Shown here in pieces: positions 51,874 through 60,986 of a DNA stretch of 64,000 bases. Every line of letters starts with the position of its first letter. The first letter of the stretch is position 1. The DNA comes from Rhizobium indicum (lineage in GTDB: Bacteria > Pseudomonadota > Alphaproteobacteria > Rhizobiales > Rhizobiaceae), in NCBI RefSeq assembly GCF_005862305.2, contig NZ_CP054022.1:1061167-1125166 (forward strand). The letters run 5' to 3'. The notes under the pieces were generated by a model that was given only the letters and a program-made list of their open reading frames with translations, had not been told where the DNA came from and did not search any database. The position numbers and the translations under genes were made by a program.

Positions 51874-52400
51874 GGCGAGGGAAACACTTCGCATCGTTGC
51901 GCCGCCTGCTTGGCGATCGCAAAGGGGTCGCTGCGATCGAATTTGCGATCCTGGCTCTGCCGCTCTTCATCATGATATTCGGCATTATCGAAGTGTCGCT
52001 GATGTTCTTCGTCAACTCGGCGCTGGACGCTTCGGTGCACAAGATCTCCCGGATGATCCGCACCGGCGAGGTTGCGTCCTCCAACATCACGCTGGCCGAT
52101 TTCAAGGCTAGGATTTGCAACGACATGCTTCTCTCGTTCAGCTGCTCCAGCGGTCTGCTGGTCAAGGTGATCGTGCTTTCCGACCTCTCGTCCGCCGCCA
52201 GCACCGACCCCATCGACGACAGCGGCAATCTCACTGTGACCGAGACCTATGATATCGGCAAGGGCAGCGACTACATCCTGGTTCAGACATTTCTGCCATG
52301 GACAGCCGTCGTCAATTTTTTCAGCCTGTCGAGCGCCAAGCTTTCGGACGGCCGCTACCTGCTCGGATCTTCCGTTCTGTTCCGCAACGAGCCTTTCTGA
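51870..52400 (+). CDS. TadE-family pilus-assembly protein
   Basis: 176 residues, starting in an ATGA overlap. It has the TadE-like signature: GDRKGVAAIEFAILALPLFI, with the Glu five residues after the processing Gly, then a hydrophobic helix (IMIFGIIEVSLMFFV). The rest is a beta-rich exported domain with two Cys (ICNDMLLSFSCSS). Such proteins are processed by TadV-type prepilin peptidase. Confidence 0.85.
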   Translation: MRRGKHFASLRRLLGDRKGVAAIEFAILALPLFIMIFGIIEVSLMFFVNSALDASVHKISRMIRTGEVASSNITLADFKARICNDMLLSFSCSSGLLVKVIVLSDLSSAASTDPIDDSGNLTVTETYDIGKGSDYILVQTFLPWTAVVNFFSLSSAKLSDGRYLLGSSVLFRNEPF

Positions 52401-52401
52401 C

Positions 52402-52986
52402 ATGATCATAAAACGGAGCCTGTCGTTCTTCCGCTTCGCCCGATCCCGCGCCCGTCATCTCATGCGCGACCGGTCGGCGGCTTCGGGTGTCGAATTCGCG
52501 CTGGTGTTGCCGATCCTGGTGATGCTCCTGTTCGGCACAGTCGATCTCGGCCATGCACTCACAGTCAGCCGGAAGATAGATGAGATCGCCTCTTCCACGG
52601 GCGACATGATTTCACAGCAGGGCTCCTGGACGAAATCCGATGTCGCCAAGCTTCTCTCCGGCGCCAGCTTCATCCTGCAGCCCTATGACACGACAGGGCT
52701 GACGATCACGCTGGCGGTGGACGATATCGCCAAGAGCGGCAGTGCAACGGTCAACTGGTCTGCAGCACTCAACACCTCCGCTCTTACCTCCGGCTCGGCG
52801 AGCACAATCGAGGTCCCTTCGGAGATCCAGGATGACGGCGTACAGGTGGTGCTGACCCGGGTGCAGTACACATTGACGACGCCGGTCTCGGCGTTCTTTT
52901 CAAACTTCACCGGGCAGAATGGCTACAGCTTCGATCGCCATTACTTCAATCGCCCGAGGGTCGGCGACAAGATCACCTACAACTGA
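52402..52986 (+). CDS. TadE/TadF-like pilus-assembly protein
   Basis: 194 residues from ATG 52402, two bases after the previous stop. Same signature: DRSAASGVEFALVLPILVML with the conserved Glu, then an exported part with an FTGQNGYSFDRHYFNRPR end. It is the third member of the TadG-TadE-TadE trio, presumably forming minor pseudopilins together. Confidence 0.83.
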   Translation: MIIKRSLSFFRFARSRARHLMRDRSAASGVEFALVLPILVMLLFGTVDLGHALTVSRKIDEIASSTGDMISQQGSWTKSDVAKLLSGASFILQPYDTTGLTITLAVDDIAKSGSATVNWSAALNTSALTSGSASTIEVPSEIQDDGVQVVLTRVQYTLTTPVSAFFSNFTGQNGYSFDRHYFNRPRVGDKITYN

Positions 52987-53023
52987 GGCGGAAATCGAAG
53001 CCCTGCGGGGCGACAGCCCAGGC

Positions 53024-53881
53024 TCACTTGGGCAGCCTGACGATGCCGTATGGGTTGAACTTGAACTCATCCACTTCGTAAGTCGAATCGAAGGAGAGGC
53101 TTGCGTGGCGACCCTTGAGCGTCGGTTCAAGGCCCCGCCCTGCGATCTCGTCGGCCACCGCATCCATGATGGCGACGATCTGGCTTTCGTTGCCGGCCGT
53201 TTCAGGCACATAGACCTCCGGCAATCCGACGAGATGGAAACCGACGCTCTCCAGGTATCCCGGAACCGATAGCGGCCGCTTCGCAAAGGCCAGTCGGCCG
53301 ATCCGCTGCTCAGCCAACGGGTCGGCGGCCTTTACCGCCTCGGCGCCTTGCCGGATCAGCTCTCTCCACCGGTCGAGGCCATGGGCAATGCCGGCGCTTT
53401 CGCCCTTTACCGCAACCGCTCCCGCATCGATCAACCGCTCGACGAAGCGCAGCGCCAGCATCGAAACCTTCACCGTCTCCGCCTGCGCCATGCTCGGCCC
53501 GAGGACATAGAGGACAGACTGATGATCGGAGACGGCATCTTCGTCTGCCGGGCTCCACGCATCGGCTTCGACCCGATCCCAGCACACGGCGAATGACTGG
53601 CTCATACGGTCATCAGGCTCGGCCTGGGAATAGTCCTCGTCGATGCTGAAGGCCGTGGCGAAGTCACGGATCGCCTGCGATGCCGCATCGGACAAGGGGC
53701 TGAGGTCACGTCCCTTGCCGAGGAAACATAAGACATGCCGGGGCGTCACCGACGATTTCTCCACCTCGTTTTGGGTCACCGTTTCCTCGCCGGAGGCCGG
53801 GCTGATTTCCTTGGCCGATGACGGTTTCCAGCCGATCATCGCCGCGATGGACGCCAAGAGAGCGCGACGCAGGAGATTCAA
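53024..53881 (-). CDS. Hypothetical protein, 285 aa
   Basis: 285 residues with a hydrophobic N-terminus (LLRRALLASIAAMIGW) that could be a signal or anchor. Two segments look structured: HVLCFLGKGRDLSPLSDAAS near 50 and a C-terminal block VGLPEVYVPETAGNES through ASLSFDSTYEVDEFKFNPYG. The repeated HLVGLPEVYVP / SFDSTYEVDEF style suggests a conserved domain, but I do not recognise it. It is convergent with the Tad-like genes. Confidence 0.6.
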   Translation of the reverse strand: MNLLRRALLASIAAMIGWKPSSAKEISPASGEETVTQNEVEKSSVTPRHVLCFLGKGRDLSPLSDAASQAIRDFATAFSIDEDYSQAEPDDRMSQSFAVCWDRVEADAWSPADEDAVSDHQSVLYVLGPSMAQAETVKVSMLALRFVERLIDAGAVAVKGESAGIAHGLDRWRELIRQGAEAVKAADPLAEQRIGRLAFAKRPLSVPGYLESVGFHLVGLPEVYVPETAGNESQIVAIMDAVADEIAGRGLEPTLKGRHASLSFDSTYEVDEFKFNPYGIVRLPK

Positions 53882-54008
53882 GATCGATGCCTTCCGTTCT
53901 GTCGAATGTTCGCAGCCTCCTCGCCTTGTAACCGGACGAAATCCGAAACAAAAGCAGGATTAAGCGCCCGACAGTCCGGTATGCCATCACCGAGCCCGCC
54001 CGGCTCGT

Positions 54009-54764
54009 TCAAGCCACGGCTTGCGCGCCGGTAATTTCCACGAGCGAGCCGCACATGAAGGCCGCTTCGTCCGATGCAAGGAAAGCAACGAGCGCTGCCA
54101 CCTCCTCCGGCCTGCCGATACGGCCGTAAGGCACGAGTTTGTCGAGATCGGCGATCGTCCGCCCTGCGCGGATGACGCCTGCTTCCAGCATCGGCGTGTG
54201 GATTTCACCGGGGCAGACGGCATTGACCCTGACCTTGTCGGGCGCATAGTCGCGGGCGAGGTTCTGGGTGAAGGCGGCGACCGCCGCCTTCGTCGTGTTG
54301 TAGGCGATGTGGTTCGGCGCGGGGTAGAGTCCCCATTGCGAGGCGGTGTTGACGATCGCCCCGCCGCCGGCAGCGATCATATGCGGCAGGGCCGCGCGGC
54401 AGAGATGGAACATCGAATCCAGATTGACCGCGAAACTCAGCTGCCAGTCTTCATCCGAAAGGGAAAGCAGGTTTCCGCGCCGGTTGATGCCGGCATTGTT
54501 GACCAGCACGTCCAGCCGCCCCTTGATCGCAAAGGCTTTCTCGATGAGTTCGACGCATTCCGGCTTGCGGGAGATGTCGGCCGCGATGGTGGTCGCCGAT
54601 CCGCCCGCCGCCTCGATGAGCAAAGCGACTTCGCCTGCCGCCTGGGCATTGGCATCAGCCACCACCACCAGGGCGCCTTCGTCGGCCAACCTCTTCGATA
54701 TGGCCGACCCTATACCGCCGCCGCCGCCCGTGACCACCGCGACCTTACCCACAAATCTTTTCAT
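54009..54764 (-). CDS. Short-chain dehydrogenase (SDR), last gene of the hydroxyproline-type operon
   Basis: 251 residues, classical SDR: cofactor site VAVVTGGGGGIGSAISKRL, VLVNNAGINRRG, catalytic Ser in IVNTASQWG, Tyr/Lys in IAYNTTKAAV and CPGEIHTPM. A NAD(P)-dependent oxidoreductase of an alcohol or sugar-like substrate. The ATG at 54764 lies 12 bases after the previous stop, so it belongs to the operon. Its role in hydroxyproline breakdown is unclear; it may handle a related compound. Confidence 0.85.
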   Translation of the reverse strand: MKRFVGKVAVVTGGGGGIGSAISKRLADEGALVVVADANAQAAGEVALLIEAAGGSATTIAADISRKPECVELIEKAFAIKGRLDVLVNNAGINRRGNLLSLSDEDWQLSFAVNLDSMFHLCRAALPHMIAAGGGAIVNTASQWGLYPAPNHIAYNTTKAAVAAFTQNLARDYAPDKVRVNAVCPGEIHTPMLEAGVIRAGRTIADLDKLVPYGRIGRPEEVAALVAFLASDEAAFMCGSLVEITGAQAVA

Positions 54765-54775
54765 ATCGAACCTCC

Positions 54776-55540
54776 CTACCTGATGTAACTGCCGCCGTTG
54801 ATGTCGAACGTCGCCCCATTGACCGAGGCCTGCGAAGGGCGAAGTAGGAAGGCCACCAGCTCGGCGATCTCCGCCGTCTCGGCCATCTCGCCGATCGGGA
54901 TATCGCCGACCGCTGCATCCTTGCCGTGCTTTGCCACGAACTCCTCGGCCATGTCGGTGCGCACCCATCCGGGCGCGACAGAGACCGCGACGATCCCATC
55001 GCGCCCGAAGCTGCGCGCGATCGACTTTGTGAGATTGATCAGCGCCGCCTTGGTCGCTCCGTAAGGCATGGCGTCGGCCGCATAGCCGCGCTGTCCCGCG
55101 CGGCTTGCCATGTTGACGATCCGCCCGCCGCCATGGTGCTTGAAATGCGCGAGGGCTTCCTTGCAGAGATCGGCGGCTGCGAAGAAATTCACCTGGAACT
55201 CGGTCTGCCAGGCGATCCGCCAATCGACGGGATCGGCTTCGATCGAGATCTCGCTGCGGATGCCGGCATTGTTGACGACGGCATGGATCCGCCCCGCCGC
55301 CGCGAGCGCGTCGCGCCACAACGCGAAGGCGCCGTCCGGACTGGAGAGGTCGGCCTGGACGATCAGGCCGTTTCCACCCAGCTTGCCGAGAAGGGCTTGC
55401 GCCCTCTCTCTGTCGCGCCCGTAATGGATCACGGGCCGCGCGCCTTCGGCAGACAGGCGCTCGGCGATGGCTGCGCCGATACCGCCCGACGCCCCGGTGA
55501 CGAGGACCGTCTGGCCAGCCAGCGGTTGAAGGTGAGACAT
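54776..55540 (-). CDS. Short-chain dehydrogenase (SDR)
   Basis: 254 residues: VLVTGASGGIGAAIAERLSA, NNAGIRSEIS, Ser in IVNMASRAGQ, Tyr-Lys in MPYGATKAALI, and PGWVRTDMAEEFV. The family uses NAD(P)(H) on alcohols or carbonyls. It is different from, and not a recent duplicate of, the downstream SDR. It starts eight bases after the racemase-family gene. Two SDRs of this sort are not part of the core 4-hydroxyproline route, so they may extend the substrate range, for instance to 3-hydroxyproline or related compounds. Confidence 0.85.
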   Translation of the reverse strand: MSHLQPLAGQTVLVTGASGGIGAAIAERLSAEGARPVIHYGRDRERAQALLGKLGGNGLIVQADLSSPDGAFALWRDALAAAGRIHAVVNNAGIRSEISIEADPVDWRIAWQTEFQVNFFAAADLCKEALAHFKHHGGGRIVNMASRAGQRGYAADAMPYGATKAALINLTKSIARSFGRDGIVAVSVAPGWVRTDMAEEFVAKHGKDAAVGDIPIGEMAETAEIAELVAFLLRPSQASVNGATFDINGGSYIR

Positions 55541-55548
55541 GGCGGCTC

Positions 55549-56583
55549 CTAATCCAGCAAACCGACCTGGGGACCCCAGGTGTCGGACAGCGCAAATCCC
55601 GCTGTGAAGGGATCGTCGTCGGACATGCGGAGCTGTTCGCGACCGTAGACATAGGCCCGGCCGGTTATTCGCGGCAGCACGGCGCGGCGGCCTCCCACCT
55701 CGGTCTCGCCGATCGCCTCCGCCAGGAATTCGCCGCCGATGATCGACCGCGACGTCCTGCGGTCTCCGACGGAGACTTCTCCGTGGGCGTAGAGCACAGC
55801 AAGGTTCGCCGAGCTACCGGTCCCACAGGGCGAGCGGTCGACCCGGCCGGGCTGCAGCGTCGTGCAGGTCCGCACCGCGCCATCGGCCTCCTGTCCACGG
55901 AACATCACGTAGGCAATCTCATCAACGCCTGTCAGGACGGGATGGGCGACCGAGACCTGCCCTGAGAGAAGCGACTTAAGCTCGATACCGGCTTCTGCGA
56001 GTAGCCGGGCATTGGCCGGCGCAATATCGAGGCCGATCTGGTCGACATCCACGAGTGCGTAATAGACCCCGCCGAAGGCGACGTCGATTTTGATGCGGCC
56101 CCATTTCGGCGTCTCCACCTCCTTGTCCAGCACTTCGGCAAAGCTCGGCACGTTGTCGAGGCTGACGGACAGGCACTGGCCGTCGCGGCAGACGGCGCGT
56201 GCGACGATGAGTCCGGCGGGCGTGTCGAGGCGGACGACCGTCTCCCGTTCCGACATCGGCACCCGCCCGCTCTCGAGAAGTGCGGTGACCACGCAGATGC
56301 AGTTGCTGCCGGACATCGGGTGGGCGCGATCGGCCTGAAGGACGATGAAGCCGGCGTCCGCATCGCTGCGCGTCGGCGCGACCAGCAGGTTCACCGACAT
56401 GGCGACGCTGGCGCGCGGCTCGAAGGTGACGAAGCGGCGCAGACTGTCGTCGACCGTGTTGATGTGGTTCATTTTGTCGAGCATCGTTGCACCGGGTATC
56501 TCGGGCGCCCCTGAGACGAGGACCTTGCCGATCTCGCCCTGGCAGTGGACCTGTAAGAGCTCCAGGGTCCGGTCCCAGTTCAC
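55549..56583 (-). CDS. Proline racemase-family enzyme (hydroxyproline epimerase or dehydratase)
   Basis: 344 residues from GTG 56583, overlapping the ALDH stop (GTGA). It has the proline racemase fold with AHPMSGSNCICVVTALLESG and DRSPCGTGSSANLAVL. The first catalytic Cys of racemases is Ser91, while the second, Cys253, is kept. This Ser/Cys pairing is known from enzymes with trans-3-hydroxyproline dehydratase and/or 4-hydroxyproline epimerase activity. In the neighbourhood of a hydroxyproline pathway, epimerisation of trans-4-hydroxy-L-proline to cis-4-hydroxy-D-proline is the likeliest role. Confidence 0.85.
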   Translation of the reverse strand: MNWDRTLELLQVHCQGEIGKVLVSGAPEIPGATMLDKMNHINTVDDSLRRFVTFEPRASVAMSVNLLVAPTRSDADAGFIVLQADRAHPMSGSNCICVVTALLESGRVPMSERETVVRLDTPAGLIVARAVCRDGQCLSVSLDNVPSFAEVLDKEVETPKWGRIKIDVAFGGVYYALVDVDQIGLDIAPANARLLAEAGIELKSLLSGQVSVAHPVLTGVDEIAYVMFRGQEADGAVRTCTTLQPGRVDRSPCGTGSSANLAVLYAHGEVSVGDRRTSRSIIGGEFLAEAIGETEVGGRRAVLPRITGRAYVYGREQLRMSDDDPFTAGFALSDTWGPQVGLLD

Positions 56584-58070
56584 TTGGCCACCTCCGGCTT
56601 GATGTACCAGCCCCAGGGGTCCTCGCTGGCGAAGCGGGTGATCTGCTTGGTCTCGAGATAATTGTCGAGGCCCCAGCGTCCGAGTTCGCGGCCAATGCCG
56701 GATTCCTTGTAACCGCCCCACGGTGCTTCCGTGAACGTCGGTTGCGAGCAGTTGATCCAGACGATGCCGGCGCGGAAGGCGGCCGCCACCCGTTCGGCAC
56801 GGGCGTCGTCCTTCGACATCACAGCCGCGGCTAGGCCGAAGCGAGAGTCGTTTGCGAGGTTCACAGCCTCCTCTTCTGTCTTGAAGGAGCGCACGCAGAC
56901 GACCGGCCCGAATATCTCTTCCTTCCACGCGTCGCTGTCGAGGGGCACGTCGGTCAGCACTGTCGGCCTGAGATAGAACCCTCTGTCGATTCCTTCCGGG
57001 CGCGTGCCGCCGCAGGCGACGGTGGCGCCGGCCTTCCGGGCGCCTTCGATCGCCGCGACGACCTGGTCATATTGGCGTTTCGATACGAGCGGGCCGAGAA
57101 GGGTTCCCTCGTCGAGACCATTGCCGATCTTGATCCTGTTCGTCTCTTCGACCAGCCGTTCGAGCAGACGGCCATAGATTGCTTCGTGCACGAGAACGCG
57201 GGAGGTGGCCGAGCAGACCTGGCCCTGGTTCCAGAAAATGCCGAACATGATCCACTCGACGGCCTTGTCGATATCGGCGTCCTCGAAGACGACGAAGGGC
57301 GACTTGCCGCCGAGCTCCAGGCTGACGCGCTTGATGTCGCGGGCGGCCGCGGCCATGATTTTCGAGCCGACCGGTCCGGAGCCGGTAAAGGCGAGCTTGT
57401 CGACCTGCCTGTGATCGATGATCGCCTGCCCGGCGATCGAGCCGGCGCCGGTTACGATATTGAGAACGCCAGCAGGCAGCCCGGCTTCGTCGGCAACCGC
57501 CGCCAGCTCAAGCGCCGTCAGCGATGTCAATTCGGCGGGCTTGAGCACCACGGTGCAGCCGGCGGCGAGCGCCGGGGCGACCTTCCATGCTGCCATCAGC
57601 AGTGGATAGTTCCAGGGAATGATCGCGCCGGCCACGCCGATCGGCTCACGCACCGCCTTGGAGGTGAACCGCGCATCGGGAAGCGCGATCGCCTCCTCGG
57701 GATTGTTGTCGAGCTGTTCAGCCAGCCCCGCATAGAAATCGAAACAGCCCGCCGCATCGGCGACGTCCCAGTCGGCCTCCGGAAACGGCTTGCCGTTGTC
57801 GAGGACTTCGAGGCGTGCAATCTCGGCCTGACGGGCGCGGATGCCGTCCGCGATGGCGCGGAGATATCCGGCTCGCCGGGCCCCCGTCAGCTTCGGCCAG
57901 CCATCCCTATCGAAAGCGCGGCGTGCGGCCTTCACGGCGAGGTCGACGTCTTCGGCCGTTGCGGCGGCGATCCTGTGGATCACCTCCTCGGTCGCCGGAT
58001 TGATCACCTCGCAGGTTCCGCCCTTGGCCGGTTTCACCCATTGCCCATCGATGTAGAGTTCGCTTCGCAT
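56580..58070 (-). CDS. Aldehyde dehydrogenase (probable 2-oxoglutarate semialdehyde dehydrogenase)
   Basis: 496 residues from ATG 58070 (GGGAG five bases before). NAD-dependent aldehyde dehydrogenase: [51 protein letters not shown] with the general-base Glu, and nucleophile Cys286 in [10 protein letters not shown]. In context it should oxidise 2-oxoglutarate semialdehyde to 2-oxoglutarate, the last step of hydroxyproline catabolism; by sequence alone it is also like betaine-aldehyde dehydrogenases. It ends inside the next gene's start. Confidence 0.85.
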   Translation of the reverse strand: MRSELYIDGQWVKPAKGGTCEVINPATEEVIHRIAAATAEDVDLAVKAARRAFDRDGWPKLTGARRAGYLRAIADGIRARQAEIARLEVLDNGKPFPEADWDVADAAGCFDFYAGLAEQLDNNPEEAIALPDARFTSKAVREPIGVAGAIIPWNYPLLMAAWKVAPALAAGCTVVLKPAELTSLTALELAAVADEAGLPAGVLNIVTGAGSIAGQAIIDHRQVDKLAFTGSGPVGSKIMAAAARDIKRVSLELGGKSPFVVFEDADIDKAVEWIMFGIFWNQGQVCSATSRVLVHEAIYGRLLERLVEETNRIKIGNGLDEGTLLGPLVSKRQYDQVVAAIEGARKAGATVACGGTRPEGIDRGFYLRPTVLTDVPLDSDAWKEEIFGPVVCVRSFKTEEEAVNLANDSRFGLAAAVMSKDDARAERVAAAFRAGIVWINCSQPTFTEAPWGGYKESGIGRELGRWGLDNYLETKQITRFASEDPWGWYIKPEVAK

Positions 58071-58103
58071 AGTCACTCCCTTCGCCTTGCGCCGACGCCG
58101 CTC

Positions 58104-59342
58104 TCAGAAACGGTCGACGCGATAGGGTTTCATATCCACGGGCGGTTCGACGCCCGTGATGAGATCGGCCATCAGGCGGCCGGTCGTCGCCGCATAGGTG
58201 AGGCCGAGATGTCCGTGGCCGGTCGCGTACCAGACGTTGCGGCGCTTGGCGGATCGGCCCATGACCGGGACGGTGTCGGGCAGCGCCGGGCGATGCCCCA
58301 TCCACTCCGTCGCCCGCTGGACCTGCAGATCCGGCAATGCCTGCTGAGCCCTCTTCACCAGGATCTTCGCGCGCCGATAGTCCGGCGGCGCGTCGAGACC
58401 AGCCATCTCGACCGTGCCGCCGACGCGGATGCCGCCTGCCGTCGGCGTGACCATGAAGGCGCGCGCCGGCCAGATGATCGAATGGCGCATCGAGATGCCG
58501 GGTTCCATGATCTGCGTGTGGTAGCCGCGTTCGGTTTCAAGCGGGATATGTTCCCGCAGCAGGGCAGAAAGCCGGGCGGCGAAGGCGCCGGCCGCAAGCA
58601 CCACCTTGTCGGCAGCAACGGTACGCCCGTCCGCCAACCGAAGCGCGGAGACGCCGGCGTCGCCCTGCTCGAAATCGACGACGTCACCCTGAACGATTCT
58701 GCCGCCGAGCCGCCCGAACCGTTCCGAAAGGGCGAAGACAAGTCTGTACGGGTCGGTGATTGACCGGTTGTCGGGAAAGAGGACCGCCTTGCCGATCTTC
58801 GTCGTCAAGGCAGGCTCGAGGTCTCGAATGGCGTTGCCGCCAAGGATTTCGTGCCTGAAGCCGAACCGCTCCAGGATTTCGATATGTTCGCGATCAGCCT
58901 TGAATTCGGCGTCATCGGTATAGAGGCTGAGACATCCCTCGGCGGTCAGCATGTGTGTCAAGCCGGTCTCCTTCAGGAGCGCGTCCAGGTCTTCGTAGAC
59001 GCGTCGGCACAGCACGGCGCCGGCTGCCTCCAGTTCCCGCAGCTTCGAGGGACGGCTCGCAGCCAGGAACCGTAGGAACCAGGGCACCAGTTTCGGCAGA
59101 TAACCGGGACGGATGCGGACCGGACCCTCCGGATCGAGCAGCCATTTCGGCATCTGCGCCCAGATGCCGGGACGCGATGCCGGCATGAATTCGGTGACGG
59201 CGATGCTCGCCATATTGCCATAGGAAGCGCCGCGGCCCGGCGCCGCCTTGTCGAGCAAGGTGACGGCTTTTCCCCGGCGCTGCAGTTCATAGGCGATTGT
59301 GGTGCCGATAATGCCGGCGCCGACGACCACGATGGATGACAC
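58104..59342 (-). CDS. FAD-dependent D-amino-acid dehydrogenase (D-hydroxyproline dehydrogenase)
   Basis: 412 residues from GTG 59342, preceded by GAGG; an ATG at 59390 would add 16 unconserved residues. DAO-superfamily flavoprotein: SIVVVGAGIIGTTIAYELQR, GRGASYGNMASIAV, a middle WMGHRPALPDTVPVMG and C-terminal ATGHGHLGLTYAATTG. This matches the DadA/HypO type. In the pathway it should oxidise cis-4-hydroxy-D-proline to the pyrroline carboxylate, passing electrons to the respiratory chain. It lies between the deaminase and aldehyde dehydrogenase. Confidence 0.87.
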   Translation of the reverse strand: MSSIVVVGAGIIGTTIAYELQRRGKAVTLLDKAAPGRGASYGNMASIAVTEFMPASRPGIWAQMPKWLLDPEGPVRIRPGYLPKLVPWFLRFLAASRPSKLRELEAAGAVLCRRVYEDLDALLKETGLTHMLTAEGCLSLYTDDAEFKADREHIEILERFGFRHEILGGNAIRDLEPALTTKIGKAVLFPDNRSITDPYRLVFALSERFGRLGGRIVQGDVVDFEQGDAGVSALRLADGRTVAADKVVLAAGAFAARLSALLREHIPLETERGYHTQIMEPGISMRHSIIWPARAFMVTPTAGGIRVGGTVEMAGLDAPPDYRRAKILVKRAQQALPDLQVQRATEWMGHRPALPDTVPVMGRSAKRRNVWYATGHGHLGLTYAATTGRLMADLITGVEPPVDMKPYRVDRF

Positions 59343-59401
59343 GGCCAACCTCGCAATTTCAGAGATCTTGGGGCGACTTGACCGCCCCATAACTGTTACT
59401 G

Positions 59402-60280
59402 TTACCAGTTGAGGATCGGCTGCATTGCCGCCTTGAATTCGGCCTTCTCCTCCGCCGTCAGTTCGCCGAGCGGCGCGCGGCAGGTACCGACCGGCGTGCC
59501 CTGGAGCTCGCAGCCATATTTGATCTTCTGGACGAACTTGCCGCTCTCGAGAATGTTCAGCGCTCTGTAGAGAACCGTCATCATCTCGCGGGCCTTTTCG
59601 AGGTCGCCGGAACGGAACGTCCGGTCGAGGTCGCAGCACGCTTTCCCCATGCAGTTGGCCGGACCGCAGATCCAGGAATCCGCGCCCCAGAACATGAAGT
59701 CCAGCGCGATATCGTCGGAACCCGAGACGAGATCGATACGGCCCTTGTAGCGCGAATGGATATCGACGGCGCGCTGCAGAACGCCCGAGCTCTCCTTGAT
59801 ACCGATCACCCGGCGATCGTCGGCGAGCGCATCCATCAAGTCGAAGGAGATCTCGATGCCGTCCTTCGGGGGATAGTTGTAGAGGATGAGATTGACATCA
59901 GTGGCGTCGAGCACGGCGCGGTAATGCGCGAGCAGTTCGTCCTGCGTCGGACGCGTGTAGAAGGGTGTGGCGAGCAGAACGGTGTCATAGCCGATCTCCC
60001 TGGCGCGCGCCGTGTTCTCGATCACCTCGCGGGTGGCAGGCGCGTTGGTGCCGGCGATCAGTATCTCGCCGTCATTGGCGAAGTCCTTGACGAACTTGAG
60101 CACCTGGTCGCGCTCCTCGTTCGAGAGGGAGAAGTATTCGCCGGTCGAGCCCATCGGCACCCAGCCCGTGACGCCGGCCGCACGCAGCACCGTCAGGTGC
60201 TTTTCGAACGCCTTGAAGTCGATCTTGTTGTTCGCGTCGAAGGGAGTGATGAGCGCGGGCATGACGCCGGAAAGTTTCAT
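59402..60280 (-). CDS. DapA-family pyrroline hydroxycarboxylate deaminase (HypD-like)
   Basis: 292 residues of the dihydrodipicolinate synthase family: MPALITPFDANNKIDFKAFE, MGSTGEYFSLSNEER, Tyr in LILYNYPPKDG and Schiff-base Lys162 in RVIGIKESSG. In hydroxyproline clusters this family member converts pyrroline-4-hydroxy-2-carboxylate to 2-oxoglutarate semialdehyde, releasing ammonia. A role in lysine biosynthesis is unlikely in this setting. It follows the permease gene by 30 bases. Confidence 0.87.
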   Translation of the reverse strand: MKLSGVMPALITPFDANNKIDFKAFEKHLTVLRAAGVTGWVPMGSTGEYFSLSNEERDQVLKFVKDFANDGEILIAGTNAPATREVIENTARAREIGYDTVLLATPFYTRPTQDELLAHYRAVLDATDVNLILYNYPPKDGIEISFDLMDALADDRRVIGIKESSGVLQRAVDIHSRYKGRIDLVSGSDDIALDFMFWGADSWICGPANCMGKACCDLDRTFRSGDLEKAREMMTVLYRALNILESGKFVQKIKYGCELQGTPVGTCRAPLGELTAEEKAEFKAAMQPILNW

Positions 60281-60311
60281 GGGGAATTCTCCTGTCTGGG
60301 AACGACTATCT

Positions 60312-60977
60312 TCAGATTGCGAGTTTCTTCAGGATCCGGCCTTCTACTAGCGAGACGGCTCGCGTCAGAGGAAAGGCGATCACGAAGTAAATGAGGGCGA
60401 CGACGGTCAGCACTTCGACGGGACGGGCCGTGTTGTTGGAGATATTCTGGCCGACGAACATCAGGTCCGCCATGCCGACGGCGGAAACCAAGGCGCTCTC
60501 CTTGAAGAGGCTGACGCAGTTGGACAGCAGTGTCGGGATGGCGCGCAACACGGCCTGCGGCAGCACGACGTTCATCACCTGGCTCCTGCGCGGCAGGCCG
60601 AGGGCGACGCAGGCGTCCAACTGCTCCTGGCCGATGGATTTGAGGCTCGCCCGGAAGGTCTCGCTGGTGATCGCCCCCATATAGAGCGTCAGCGCGATGA
60701 CCCCCGACGCCAGGTTCGAGAGTTCGACGCCAAGGATGAGCGGCAGGCAGAAGAAGATCCAGAAGAGCTGGATAAGTACCGGTGTGCCGCGGAAGAACTC
60801 GACATACAGGCTGGAGATCGCGCGAAGGGCGAGGATGCGCGATGTCCTGAGGAGACCGACGAGGAAGCCGAGAGAGCATCCGAGCACGATGCAGATGACC
60901 GTCAGTTTGAGCGTCATCCACAGACCGAGCAGGAGTGCGTGTTCGAAACGCAGCAGGATCGAGAAGTCGAGTGTCAT
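60312..60977 (-). CDS. Polar amino acid ABC transporter permease
   Basis: 221 residues with about five membrane helices and the EAA-type loop SETFRASLKSIGQEQLDACV typical of His/Glu/Gln-type permeases (PAAT family). The N-terminal LLLGLWMTLKLTVICIVLGC and VEFFRGTPVLIQLFWIFF are conserved. It pairs with the permease at 60987-61649 to form the channel. Presumed substrate is hydroxyproline, from context. Confidence 0.9.
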   Translation of the reverse strand: MTLDFSILLRFEHALLLGLWMTLKLTVICIVLGCSLGFLVGLLRTSRILALRAISSLYVEFFRGTPVLIQLFWIFFCLPLILGVELSNLASGVIALTLYMGAITSETFRASLKSIGQEQLDACVALGLPRRSQVMNVVLPQAVLRAIPTLLSNCVSLFKESALVSAVGMADLMFVGQNISNNTARPVEVLTVVALIYFVIAFPLTRAVSLVEGRILKKLAI

Positions 60978-60986
60978 TCTGGCCTC

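Noticed and set aside
54009..55652. A single 547-residue open frame across both SDR genes
   Set aside because: Only the part below 54764 is in the SDR frame; the upstream half is the out-of-frame reading of the second SDR. Two separate genes explain the region.
55549..56928. Longer start for the racemase-family gene
   Set aside because: The upstream 115 residues are the shifted reading of the aldehyde dehydrogenase gene; the GTG at 56583 overlaps the ALDH stop and fits the family start.
57072..58763. 563-residue plus-strand frame
   Set aside because: Antisense to the aldehyde dehydrogenase and D-amino-acid dehydrogenase genes; rich in Arg, Gly and Asp as shadow frames are here.
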